DNA of 44,000 nucleotides, taken from positions 1 through 44,000 of the forward strand of contig CAIIXF020000044.1 in assembly GCA_903813345.2 (NCBI GenBank). The letters are read 5' to 3'. The translations under genes were made by a program, and so were the position numbers. The stretch is from Owenia fusiformis. Lineage: Eukaryota > Annelida > Polychaeta > Sabellida > Oweniidae. The notes below the pieces were generated by a model, which did no database searches, had not been told where the DNA came from, and saw only the letters and a program-made list of their open reading frames with translations. Of this stretch, positions 32,388 to 43,063 are shown piece by piece. Numbering within the stretch: position 1 is the first letter of the stretch; every line of letters starts with the position of its first letter.

Positions 32388-33166
32388 ACTTAAGGCGCAC
32401 TTTGGGAATTTTCAACATTTTTGGGCAAAATAAAGACTTACATTTATATTTCATAGTATGTCCAATGTGTTGATAAGAACCTTATCTTTCATTTGACATC
32501 AACAACAGCTCAAATGGACCACATCAAAGCTTACAATAAAATATCAAAAAATATTTTCGATCTGTCAAGCTTTATATATCAAGTTTTTATCAATACCATT
32601 GAAAGATGGCAGAGTTGTTTGTATAACATGATACATTCATTTTTATAGAAGTGTCGCCATCTTTTAAATCAATAGTAATTTAAAACTTGCACTTTGTTTA
32701 ACATGTGCATGCATGTCTAATGATCTCTGAACTACAAATACTTTTTTCTATGTGAGTTACTTTTTTCTTGGTTCAATATTAAAGCAAATCAAACTTTGAG
32801 TCATATTTGAGCTAGTGTGTGAGTAACACGTTTCAATGATTACCTTTTTATTTTTTATTTTAAATTAAGTATAGTGCAGCTTTAATAATATATTACAGTA
32901 TGAGTTAATATATTAGTTAGCACTATTGTTTTTGTACTTCTTTTTATAATATAATTAATAAATTATGAAGTTCACATATTCATAATCAAGTTTTACATCT
33001 TTTTTATCTTGTGTTATATTTTCATATCCCTATTTATCAATACAATTCATTACAACACTGCAAATATCTCCTTCACACGAGCCTTCATTTTTTAGTGATA
33101 AAAGTAGTGATAAAGGAATTTTTCAGATGATCCTTAATTAAGCTGTTTCCTCCTGTTGATCGCATC

Positions 33167-34790
33167 GCTTCGCAATTTACTTATACAGTGAAACTTGACT
33201 TAGAAAACACTCTTCTGTAAGGAACACCTGCTTTACAAGTTATAGAACGTCTTTCAAAATATGCATACAATTACAATTTTTCAGTCTGTGTCAGGAACAC
33301 CCGTCTATACATGCCTGGTTTTACATTTCTGTTTACACAGATACAAGGGCCGATCAAAAAGTTTCTTACCGTTGGCTCTCAATTTTATAATAAGAGGAGT
33401 TGGATGCTCAAACTTTTACATAAGACAGGGTAGTAAGTTTGCTTGAGACTGTCTGAGTTTCATTTAAATTGGTTCATTGGTAGTGACACAGAGTCCATAC
33501 ATATTTTCAATGATTAAATTAGGTGGAGCAGCATTTTTTATAAAAAATTATGCTCAGCTGCAGTTTTGGAATTTTCTAACACTAAGTAGTGTCATCTGTC
33601 AACAGACTGTAGTTTAATCATGTTTAATTAGTTTTTCTGCTAATATTCATTCTCATTCAAACTATTCAACCCCAGTTGCAATGCACTTCCTATATCTGTC
33701 CACTCCATCCAAAAACACATGTTTAAGGCCTTCGTATGAGAGGTTTGAGACGATGTCGGTAAATTTCCAGAACCACAACTCGGCAGATATCTTATAGTTA
33801 TAACGCTGCTCCACCTTACTTTGTCATTGAAAATATGAATTGACTCTGTGTCACTACCAATAAGCCAATTTATATGGAACTCGTTCAGTTTCAAGCAAAC
33901 TAACTATCCTGTCTCATGTTAAAGTTTGAGCTTCCAACTCCTCTTATTATAAAATTGAGAGCCAACAGTAAGAAACTTTTTGATCGGCCCTTGAACATAC
34001 AAAACCTGTATACAGTTCTCTGTATACAGGTTTTACTTAAGGCGCACTTTGGGAATTTTCAACATTTTTGGGCAAAATAAAGACTTACATTTATATTTCA
34101 TAGTATGTCCAATGTGTTGATAAGAACCTTATCTTTCATTTGACATCAACAACAGCTCAAATGGACCACATCAAAGCTTACAATAAAATATCAAAAAATA
34201 TTTTCGATCTGTCAAGCTTTATATATCAAGTTTTTATCAATACCATTGAAAGATGGCAGAGTTGTTTGTATAACATGATACATTCATTTTTATAGAAGTG
34301 TCGCCATCTTTTAAATCAATAGTAATTTAAAACTTGCACTTTGTTTAACATGTGCATGCATGTCTAATGATCTCTGAACTACAAATACTTTTTTCTATGT
34401 GAGTTACTTTTTTCTTGGTTCAATATTAAAGCAAATCAAACTTTGAGTCATATTTGAGCTAGTGTGTGATTACCTTTTTATTTTTTATTTTAAATTAAGT
34501 ATAGTGCAGCTTTAATAATATATTACAGTATGAGTTAATATATTAGTTAGCACTATTGTTTTTGTACTTCTTTTTATAATATAATTAATAAATTATGAAG
34601 TTCACATATTCATAATCAAGTTTTACATCTTTTTTATCTTGTGTTATATTTTCATATCCCTATTTATCAATACAATTCATTACAACACTGCAAATATCTC
34701 CTTCACACGAGCCTTCATTTTTTAGTGATAAAAGTAGTGATAAAGGAATTTTTCAGATGATCCTTAATTAAGCTGTTTCCTCCTGTTGAT
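33167..34790. repeat. 1.65-kb tandem duplication, copy B
   Basis: Nearly identical to copy A: I see about four single-base changes and a 17-bp deletion (after 34466, of GAGTAACACGTTTCAAT). Ends at GTTGAT like copy A. Confidence 0.95.
33344..33993. mobile_element. 650-bp mariner MITE, copy 2
   Basis: It is the duplicate of copy 1. Its right target TA has become AA, so it multiplied by segmental duplication, not transposition. Confidence 0.9.
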
Positions 34791-36763
34791 CCTCCAATCA
34801 TTTTGATGAGTTTTTAAAAAATGCTAAAACATACATTCCTACATACGTTTTCACCTGTTGAGGACCTGTCAACATTACCGTTTACTTGTCATTGAGGGGT
34901 TTAACAGGGGTCCACAAAAATAAAAATTAGATTTTGATAATTTTGAAGTTTGCAACGGATTATCTACTTATGAATCGGTTTTTTGAAAGGATGTTGGCAT
35001 GATTTATTGATTTTATCTATTTATTTGAAAATAAGATCGTATGCATGAGTATATTTTCCATTCAAAATGATTAAAAATAATTGTTCCATTTAGTTCACTT
35101 TCTTTTAACATCATCCTATTTTATGTTGATCCGCCAATTGTTTTGTATATGTTTAAATTATAAAACATATAATCCTACATGCGTTTTCACCTATTAATCA
35201 CCTGTCAACATTACCTTTTACTCATTAATGTAGGGTCTAGCAGGGGTTCAAAAAAAATTGAAAATATTAAATCTTGATATTTTTTTAAAGTTTACAAGTG
35301 ATGATCTACTAATGAATTTGTCGATTGAAAGGTAATTAGCATGATATATCTATTTCATTTGTTAAATTTAAAATGAGACCATCTGTCTGTCTGTATTTTT
35401 TGTTCAAATAATTAAAACATAAAAGACACAATTATTTCACCTTCATTGTACATCTATGTTGTTCTTCAGGATTTGACAAGTAAAAGAATACTATTTATTT
35501 GATGTGTAATCCATGTTGTTAATCATCTATAGTCTTTATCACTGGAGTTTCACTTATTGTCATACCTTTTTTGGTTCATTATCTTGTTACATTTTGATTC
35601 ATGATCTTATTGGCAATAAAATTTGATTGTATGAGCATACATAAATGTATGTAGGCACGTTGAAGGCGTATGTAGGCATGGGGGATGATGACGTGTTTGG
35701 TGCCAATGCAATGCAATGAAAAGGGACATTATTTTTTCTAATTGACTCATATACCTTGGAAGTGCATAGAAAGCACTTAATAGCATTGTACCCCGTGCAC
35801 CCTCTTACCAGAAAACAGTTGAATTAATTAGTTTTTTAGTTGAATTAATTAAAAAGTGTCGAGAAATCATCAAGTCATACCCCTTCCAAAACAATTGAAT
35901 ATATCAATGTGGAATGTTATTTTATTGTTTCTAACACTTAACGTATTGGTAAAAGGATCTATCAAGTATCATCATAAATTAGGTACAAATCAAATGTATG
36001 TAATTTCGTTTTTATAATTGATGATTTGTAAATTAGACCCCTGCTGAAATCTCAAATTAATGAAAATCTGCTAAGTTGTATGATGCTCAACAAATTTAGA
36101 AATAGTCCATGATGTAATCATAACTAATATAGACTAATTTAAATCGTTACACTTTAACAATAAAGTTTTAAAAATTAAACAGTCTTAGATGAGCTATACC
36201 ACCCACTGTGAGTTTGGAGTCCATTTTTGTCTTATTTTTCAGTTGAAATCGTATAAAGTGTTCTTGATGTTAAGATTTTATGATATTTTTACTTATTTAT
36301 TACCTATTCAAAAGAAATTTTGAAATATGAAAAAAATCTGTTGAAAATGACCCCTGCGTAATCCCAAATACAAATGATAAACGGTAATGTTGTGTGATGC
36401 TCATTGCTCAATAAGCAAAAATATGTTCAGTGATATTAAATCTACCTATACAATATATTTAAAACAGTGGAGCTTAAACAGGAGGAAGTTATTAAAGTTT
36501 TGTCAATTTCTTTAGTACTATAGGTATACTACATCAGGCTAGTAGTGGTGGGCGTTAAACAAGGACACCTAGAAAATGTTAGAATGGAGCAATAAACCAT
36601 TTTATTTTGTCATTCATATATTTTAAATGTGAGTAACACCTCACAAAGTGCTTTAATGTAATACACAATAAATTGGTAATATAAGTTGGATGATGTGCGT
36701 TATCCATAAACTGACATAATGCTTTTTTCTGTATATCCATAATTCATAATTGTTAAATTACAG
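34791..36763 (+). other. Gene 3 intron 5, right part, with diverged repeats
   Basis: Two diverged ~340-base units (CCTCCAATCATTTTGATG... at 34791; CCGCCAATTGTTTTGTAT... at about 35131) share the CACCTGTCAACATTACC word. Shorter related segments in the opposite sense occur near 36040 and 36350 (GACCCCTGC..., TGTATGATGCTC...). They look like remnants of an old repeat. No exon found. Confidence 0.5.
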
Positions 36764-36856
36764 ACGACGGGGCAGAGCTTAACGATCTTAGTGGAAGCAA
36801 AAAGAAACGTGATGAAGAAGAAGCATTTATTGACACAAATGCAAACACAGAAAGTG
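36764..36856 (+). CDS. Gene 3, exon 6: charged cytoplasmic segment
   Basis: Acceptor AAATTACAG|AC, phase 1. Reads DDGAELNDLSGSKKKRDEEE followed by AFIDTNANTES, ending G|GTACAG, phase 1. Highly charged and without a known domain, it would lie just inside the membrane. It keeps the phase 1-1 pattern of the gene. The next exon was not identified with confidence, so the C terminus of gene 3 is unknown. Confidence 0.6.
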
Positions 36857-37492
36857 GTACAGTATATTTGTACATAATACATTGGTATTGTTTTAAACTT
36901 GAGAAGAGTTAGTAGTCAAATATAGAAGGCATATACCACGCAGCACGATGATATTTTAACTTATACTCCCCTTCACACCTCTGGCATTCGGAAATCCCCT
37001 TTTGGATCGATTATCTGTTTCGCCTGTTCATGTGTTTTGTTGGTTGAAGAAAGATTCAACAAAGTCATATATTTCTGAATTATTGTTGATTCAAACATTG
37101 ATAGGCTTTGATATGGAAATTCATGAAAACTTGCCAAACCTATGGTTGCCAAAATTGTAGTTATGAAGGTATCATACTGTAAATAGAATAGAACTGTAAT
37201 AGTTGAGGGAACGAGGGTCAAACGAATGACGATATTTGTTCCAGGGTTTGAATAGACCATTGGAAAGGGAGAAGTGTAAGAACTAGGCATGTAGTATGTG
37301 GACATTCAAGGTTGAACTCATCGTAAAATATCACTAGAGAAGGACCAAAATACTGATTGAACTGCCACACAATTTTTCAAGCATCCATAATCTGTAGTAA
37401 ACCACACCCACATATTGCATTTACTTAAAATCAACACACCTAACAATGTTTATCTTTTTACACTGTTACAAATAAAGACTGTCATTTTTTAG
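36857..37492. other. Intron or intergenic, one unassigned antisense frame
   Basis: A 110-codon minus-strand open frame (36973-37305) has no recognisable motif, and its hydrophobic centre is not a clean membrane segment. Treated as unproven. Confidence 0.3.
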
Positions 37493-37672
37493 AAGAACTT
37501 GTCCAATGTTCTTGAATATGACGCAATTTCATCACTGTTTGTGCATAGCCCATCTGCTGATTATTCAAAGAATGTACTCAAAATAGCAACCACCCCTCTT
37601 CAGATAGACATGCACACATTGTCTGAAGTTGATGACGACACGGTGACTGGTCAACTTTATAGCGAGAACTGA
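37493..37672 (+). CDS. Candidate exon, 59 residues
   Basis: A TTTTTTAG acceptor precedes KNLSNVLEYDAISSLFVHSP and a TPLQIDMHTLSEVDDD region, ending at TGA 37670-37672. The composition is that of a real polypeptide rather than AT-rich noise. It starts in phase 0, so it cannot follow exon 6 (phase 1) directly. The stop codon lies at the first base of the inverted repeat of the Harbinger element, so the original exon may have been longer. Could be a gene 3 tail exon or part of another gene. Confidence 0.35.
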   Translation, partial: KNLSNVLEYDAISSLFVHSPSADYSKNVLKIATTPLQIDMHTLSEVDDDTVTGQLYSEN

Positions 37673-38029
37673 GCCCTCATTATCCGGTCAGCGCTAAATT
37701 AGCGTTGCGATTTGCGTTGCGCTTGCGAATCAACATTATTCGCAAGCGCAAATCATGGTTTGCGTCGTATTACGCGCTTCACGCAAACGCAGACGCAACG
37801 CAGACGCGACAGTATGCTAATCGCAAATAAATTGGAAACGCGGGAAATTTAAACTTAGAGCTCAAAATAGATTTATCGATTTTTTAATGTCTATGTATAT
37901 GTTTACGCCAGTGCGGATGTGTCAATCCCATACTTGGACGTGTTATAGGTACATAAAGCTGGTTTGTAAAAACTTTTATTCCATATTTAGTAGTGTTATA
38001 GGTATATAACATGCGGGAATATAACTGAT

Positions 38030-38345
38030 ATGTGACGTGAGCGGGAGATATATATATCTCCCGATCAGCAGATATACGACGTCATAAATTCAGGGAGTAG
38101 ATACTGAGCCAGGGGACTTTGCTATTATTCCTCACAATCTACTAAGTATAGAATAAATCAGTTATTAAATGTTCGATTTTTGATACAGGGTATATCCCTC
38201 GCTAAATACAATATATTGTATTTCCCTCAGATATACCCTGTATCAAAAACCTCCCATTAAATAACCTCTATATATTTCATCAGCGGTCAGATATAGCTAT
38301 ACGTCCCGCTCTGAGCGGGCAGATATAGTATATCTGCCCGCTGAC
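38030..38345. repeat. Palindrome-rich segment
   Basis: Several inverted repeats: GGGAGATATATATATCTCCC near 38043-38062; TTTTGATACAGGGTATATC (38177) with its near-complement ending at about 38245; and GCGGGCAGATATA/TATATCTGCCCGC near 38317-38341. Other IRs follow at about 38608-38670 and 39055-39200. Probably remains of MITEs; no coding. Confidence 0.6.
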
Positions 38346-39210
38346 GTCATAATCGCCGTTCGCATATTGGTTCATTTTTGTAACATGCGCATAATTACTG
38401 TAAACGTTAATGGAGAAAAGGCAGACAATCGCGATCTGTTTGAAGGAAGGAAATGAGCGTATCCCTGTTAAACAAGGATTTCAGAAATAAATGTGGATGA
38501 ATATCTGAAAATCAGGCTATTCTAAATGAATTCTTACGGTTGGTTGGACATTTTCTGAACTCCGGCCAATTGAACAGCGTGAACAAAATGACCAAGATTG
38601 GTATGGGATAAACAGATCATCCTATAGTTCAATATCCTGCACCTCATATAGGATAATCTCTATTTATCCCATGATACTACTAATTCCCGATGAATAACCG
38701 GGAATATTTTTGATATTGAGAAAAAATCGTATTGAAATTTTTTTGCCAAACAAAGCTTCCTCTTTCAATCAGTTGGGTCGATATAGCATGCTAAAATGAT
38801 GTTCTTATGTGAAAAACGAATTACAGTTTTATCATCATCGCTCTGACACAGACAAAAATGCTTACGTATTGCTGAATGTTTTGATGTTGATGTGTTTATG
38901 TTACACATGTACAATAATTTTTTTATATTTAAAAATATCATAAAGCTAAGTCATATTTTTTTGATTAAATATACCATTTTTTCATAGAAAAATCTAATTA
39001 ATGATTTTATGAAGACAGTTATGAATATCATGGAATAAAAAGCTAATTTACTGGTCGGGATTAAATATGGGTTTATTCCTCATGACAATTTTATATTTCA
39101 CATATTGTGAGGGACAATTTGGTATTTCCCTCTGACCCTCCGGGCTCTCGGTAAATATCATATTGTCCATCATAATAAAACCCATATTGAATCCCTCCCA
39201 CTACATACTA

Positions 39211-39860
39211 CAAGGGCCGATCAAAAAGTTTCTTACCGTTGGCTCTAGATTTTACAATAAGAAGAGTTAGATGCTCAAACTTTTACATGAGACAGGGTAG
39301 TAAGTTTGCTTGAGACTGTCTGAGTTTCATTTAAATTGGTTCATTGGTAGTGACTCAGAGTCAATACATATTTTCGATGATTGAATTAGGTGGAGCAGCG
39401 TTTTTCATAAAAAATGTGCTAAGCTGCAGTTTTGGAAATTTTCTAACACTAAGTAGTGTCCTCTGTCAACAGACTGTAGTTTAATCATGTTTAATTAGTT
39501 TTTCTGCTGATATTCATTCTCATTCAAAATATTCATCCCCAGTTGCAATCCCCAGTTCCTATATCTGTCCAATCGATCAAAAAACACATGTTTAAGGCCT
39601 TTGTATGAGAGGTTTTAAAAGATGTCGGTAAATTTCAAGAACCACAACTCAGCAGATATTTTATATATAACGCTGCTCCACCTAACTTTGTCATTGAAAA
39701 TATGAATTGACTCTGTGTCACTACCAATAAACCAATCTATATGAAATTCGTACAGTTTCAAGCAAACTAACTATCCTGTCTCTTGTTAAAGTTTGAGCTT
39801 CCAACTCCTCTTATTATAAAATTGAGAGCCAACGGTAAGAAACTTTTTGATCGGCCCTTG
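39211..39860. mobile_element. 650-bp mariner MITE, copy 3
   Basis: Same ends as the copies at 31697 and 33344, with intact TA on both sides, but visibly more diverged internally (for example extra bases near 39548 and a lost GTTA near 39665). Independent insertion inside the Harbinger element. Confidence 0.9.
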
Positions 39861-39930
39861 TATATATATCTTGCGAAAATCTAGATCTGTCACTGGAAGG
39901 CAGCCCATCTTGAAAACAAGACACGGTGTC

Positions 39931-40192
39931 TGTCTTGATATGTATTCTATTATGCTAATTATAACATATTCTTGAGTTTTGTTTATTACTTATTAGGCAA
40001 TTAACTTTGTATTGCATTTTTGCATACTGTACTTGTTAATAATAATTAGCAAGGTAAAAGGTAGAGACAAAGATAAGTGAACTAAGTATGAGATGTAAGC
40101 CAGTGTGTATGTAGAGTGTAGAGTAGCAAGATGTAGGTGATTTTGTAACCTTGGATAACTTTAATAAAGAACCTTTAAAAGACTTCTTGACA
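39931..40192 (+). mobile_element. TRIM LTR (a), 262 bp
   Basis: TGTCTTGATATG...CTTCTTGACA with TG/CA ends, AATAAAG near 40164, followed two bases later by the primer-binding site. GTGTC precedes it (39926-39930) and also follows LTR (d), consistent with a 5-bp target duplication for the whole cluster. Confidence 0.85.
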
Positions 40193-40194
40193 AA

Positions 40195-40212
40195 TGGGGG
40201 CTCGTCCGGGAT
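40195..40212 (+). promoter_or_regulatory. Primer-binding site for tRNA-Pro
   Basis: TGGGGGCTCGTCCGGGAT is complementary to the 3' end of animal tRNA-Pro including CCA, the primer site known from gammaretroviruses and some LTR elements. About 120 bases of leader follow, without gag or pol. Confidence 0.85.
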
Positions 40213-40336
40213 AATAGCTAAGATCAAGTTAAAGATGGCAAATAAGAAAACATCAAGTATGTACTTACTCTTTTATTAAAGTAATTGTATGTTCCTTCTT
40301 ACTGTTCTAGTGTGTACATGTGAATTTGCTAGCTAA

Positions 40337-41144
40337 CCCCCCTATCACACCAAACTCGTTCTTACCCGTTCTTGCCAGTCCTACGAAAACGTCGTAAAAC
40401 GGGCTCAATCTGGCTGTGGTCGGGAAATATGTCTGAAATAATTAGCTTCTTCGTTCTTAAACAGTCTTCAATACGTCCATCTCGTTCGCAGTTCGTTCAG
40501 GTCGCACCGCGTCGGTGTGCAACGCCGTAGAACGCGTCCCTTAGTCTAAAAGGTCATCATGACCTGATAACAGAACGGTATGGTCGCAATCGAATTTTGA
40601 ATCGATTCAAAATTCTAAAATCACATTTCCGTCTGAGAACGTTCACAAAGTTCGTAAATAGACCTTAGAAAGTTGCAGCTACGTTCATTCCGTTCGCACA
40701 CAGTTTAGAACCAGTTTTGAAGAACGCAGTGGCAACTTGTTTGGTGTGATAGCTATATTTTTTCGAACTCATTCATAAGCAGTGTTAAATGCGTTCTTAA
40801 TCAGTTTAAACCCGTTTGCAATGAGTTCTACCTAGTTCTCAACACGTCCTCAGACAGTTCCACTCGTTGTTAAAACGTCCCTAGTAGGTTTGAAGTACGA
40901 CGGTTCCGTTCGTAGTACGTCCAGCTCGTCGTTAGTACGTTGTCACTCGTTCTAATTGTAGAACGTGACGACCACGAGAACATTTTGAGCATTGTCTGAG
41001 TTCTAGAGGACCTACCCGTTCGAGTACGTTCGATGAAGTTTGTAAATAGATCCCAAACGGTTCTTAGTATGTCCAGTCCGTTCGTACACAGTTGAAGCCC
41101 GTTTTCGAGAACGTAGTGAGAACTAGTTTGGTGTGATAGTAGGG
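40337..41144. mobile_element. 808-bp MITE with TAA target site (complete copy)
   Basis: TAA on both sides (40334-40336, 41145-41147). Ends CCCCCCTATCACACCAAAC and (complement) CCCTACTATCACACCAAAC. Full of AACG/CGTT words. A perfect 24-bp palindrome lies at 40592-40615. TAA duplication suggests PIF/Harbinger mobilisation. It sits between oppositely oriented TRIM pieces. Confidence 0.85.
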
Positions 41145-41147
41145 TAA

Positions 41148-41369
41148 AGGTTACAAAATCACCTACATCTTGCTACTCTACACTCTACATACACACTGGC
41201 TTACATCTCATACTTAGTTCACTTATCTATGTCTCTACCTTTTACCTTGCTAATTATTATTAACAAGTACAGTATGCAAAAATGTAATACAAAGTTAATT
41301 GCCTAATAAGTAATAAACAAAACTCAAGAATATGTTATAATTAGCATAATAGAATACATATCATGACAT
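41148..41369 (-). mobile_element. TRIM LTR (b), truncated, inverted
   Basis: 222 of 262 bases of the LTR in reverse orientation; its last 40 bases are missing at the MITE junction. It is preceded on its own strand by the polypurine tract (41370-41384, complement TTAAAAGGGGGATAA). Confidence 0.85.
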
Positions 41370-41384
41370 TATCCCCCTTTTAAG

Positions 41385-41527
41385 TAAGCTAGCAAATTCA
41401 CATGTACACACTAGAACAGTAAGAAGGAACATACAATTACTTTAATAAAAGAGTAAGTACATACTTGATGTTTTCTTATTTGCCATCTTTAACTTGATCT
41501 TAGCTATTGTACGGACGAGCCCCCATT
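41385..41527 (-). mobile_element. TRIM internal region with PBS, inverted
   Basis: Reverse complement of the leader after LTR (a). The PBS at 41508-41525 reads TGGGGGCTCGTCCGTACA on its strand, so the last four bases no longer match the tRNA. Together with LTRs (b) and (c) this gives a minimal element: LTR, PBS, ~125-base leader, PPT, LTR, about 0.68 kb in all, with no protein. Confidence 0.85.
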
Positions 41528-41789
41528 TGTCAAGAAGTCTTTTAAAGGTTCTTTATTAAAGTTATCCAAGGTTACAAAATCACCTACATCTTGCTACTCT
41601 ACACTCTACATACACACTGGCTTACATCTCATACTTAGTTCACTTATCTATGTCTCTACCTTTTACCTTGCTAATTATTATTAACAAGTACAGTATGCAA
41701 AAATGTAATACAAAGTTAATTGCCTAATAAGTAATAAACAAAACTCAAGAATATGTTATAATTAGCATAATAGAATACATATCATGACA
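41528..41789 (-). mobile_element. TRIM LTR (c), inverted
   Basis: Complete 262-bp LTR in reverse orientation, TGTCATGATATG to CTTCTTGACA on the minus strand. Another polypurine tract lies just beyond (41790-41804), implying a tandem LTR-internal-LTR chain on that strand. Confidence 0.9.
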
Positions 41790-41842
41790 TTATCCCCCTT
41801 TTAAAAATATACTTTATGAAATAAAATATATAATATACTCAA

Positions 41843-42104
41843 TGTCATGATATGTATTCTATTATGCTAATTATAACATATTCTTGAGTTTTGTTTATTA
41901 CTTATTAGGCAATTAACTTTGTATTACATTTTTGCATACTGTACTTGTTAATAATAATTAGCAAGGTAAAAGGTAGAGACATAGATAAGTGAACTAAGTA
42001 TGAGATGTAAGCCAGTGTGTATGTAGAGTGTAGAGTAGCAAGATGTAGGTGATTTTGTAACCTTGGATAACTTTAATAAAGAACCTTTAAAAGACTTCTT
42101 GACA
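41843..42104 (+). mobile_element. TRIM LTR (d), 262 bp
   Basis: Direct-orientation LTR, followed by GTGTC (42105-42109), which equals the five bases before LTR (a). No polypurine tract precedes it, so its junction with the inverted block is rearranged. Confidence 0.9.
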
Positions 42105-42135
42105 GTGTCTTTGTAATTAGTCCGACTGATATAGC

Positions 42136-42468
42136 CTACCTAGAGAAAACCGCCGATACCTCAGGAACAATGTTCAAAACAGTAGGTTGGGATACCCCGA
42201 ATATATCTCCATTTATCATTTGCATACAACCTGTAGCATAAAATCGTAATGAAATGAATACTTTTAGCTGACATGGAATTGCCTGAGGATTCCTTGTTCT
42301 TGACGCTAGATCCCCATCTAATATATTAATCAACTCAAGAATGAGTGGCCTCGGCATGCGATATCTGTTTAATATCTCATCGTCAGTCATCTCTAACGGC
42401 TGACTCCTGTCTCTGAATAAGCGTAAACCTCTTCTATTGTGAACATCCTGGAATAATATGCGCCACAT
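42136..42468 (-). pseudogene. PIF/Harbinger transposase, N-terminal fragment
   Basis: 110 codons. RDRSQPLEMTDDEILNRYRM leads into PRPLILELINILDGDL, and QLKVFISLRFYATGCMQMIN is followed by GDIFGVSQPTVLNIVPEVS. This is the conserved N-terminal region of HARBI1-like transposases: the Arg-Tyr/Phe-Arg motif, LxxLRFxATGxxQ, and the helix-turn-helix-like GxSQPTV. The DDE nuclease part was not found. The frame ends at a stop after VFSR next to a possible donor (TAG|GTAGGC), so it may be a first exon cut off from the rest by the TRIM cluster. Confidence 0.8.
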
Positions 42469-43063
42469 TTTCCAGCTTGATCGAACCCTAATATTTTAAT
42501 TTTAACAGACGATATTTGCGAAATGGAATTGCGATATTTATTATAGATTTCACAAAACCAAGGTAGCATAATCGTGCACTTTCAGACTTGATTTTGATAA
42601 GTTTTGGTTATTTGTGTCTCTACTGTTTTCAACCTATTTTTAGTTGGATGTCTCAAAGGGCACTTCCTAGATTTCTACAACGATAATGTTAATTTAAATA
42701 GGAAAACTATCAAGATTCTTGATGATATGTTTGCGATTTATATTGCGGCAGGGTCAGGGATGCCGCAAATAAAGTGGAGTTTGCGACATAAAAATCAACT
42801 GATTTACGTGGACGCAACTGTGCGATGACTGCATAATACCAATTTCCGTGCGGTTAGCAGTGTATTTGCGATGCGAAATGAAAATAGCGATGCGTCTACC
42901 GTGTAATAAGAAAACTGCGATTTGCGCTAAAGACGCAAAACGGCAATGAATTTGCGCTAGAGTGCCTTTGAGATGACCTCATAATATCGTTTTGCGTACG
43001 ATTCGCTAAATATTTACGTTGCGATTGCGATTTGCGGTGCGTCGACCGGATAATGAGGCCTCA

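Larger units (their letters stand above)
31520..33166. repeat. 1.65-kb tandem duplication, copy A
   Basis: Begins GCTTCGCAATTTACTTATAC and is repeated from 33167 with an offset of 1647 bases. It contains a full 650-bp mariner MITE and about 800 bases of flank. Confidence 0.95.
37670..43063. mobile_element. Degenerate PIF/Harbinger element with nested insertions
   Basis: A 20-base terminal inverted repeat, TGAG(C/G)CCTCATTATCCGGTC, lies at 37670-37689 and 43044-43063, one mismatch. Both subterminal regions are rich in GCGATTTGCG-like words (37700-37810, 42850-43040). A Harbinger transposase fragment lies inside. Without the nested MITE and LTR cluster it would be about 2.6 kb. No 3-bp target duplication is evident (TGA left, TCA right). 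Confidence 0.7.

Noticed and set aside
31614-33894. Paired 61- and 84-codon frames in both copies of the 1.65-kb duplication
   Set aside because: The 84-codon frames are out of frame with the mariner transposase remnant on the same strand; the 61-codon frames cross the MITE border.
36973-37305. 110-codon minus-strand frame ending in FRMPEV
   Set aside because: Long for chance, but no recognised domain, no splice context and no neighbour on that strand; left unannotated.
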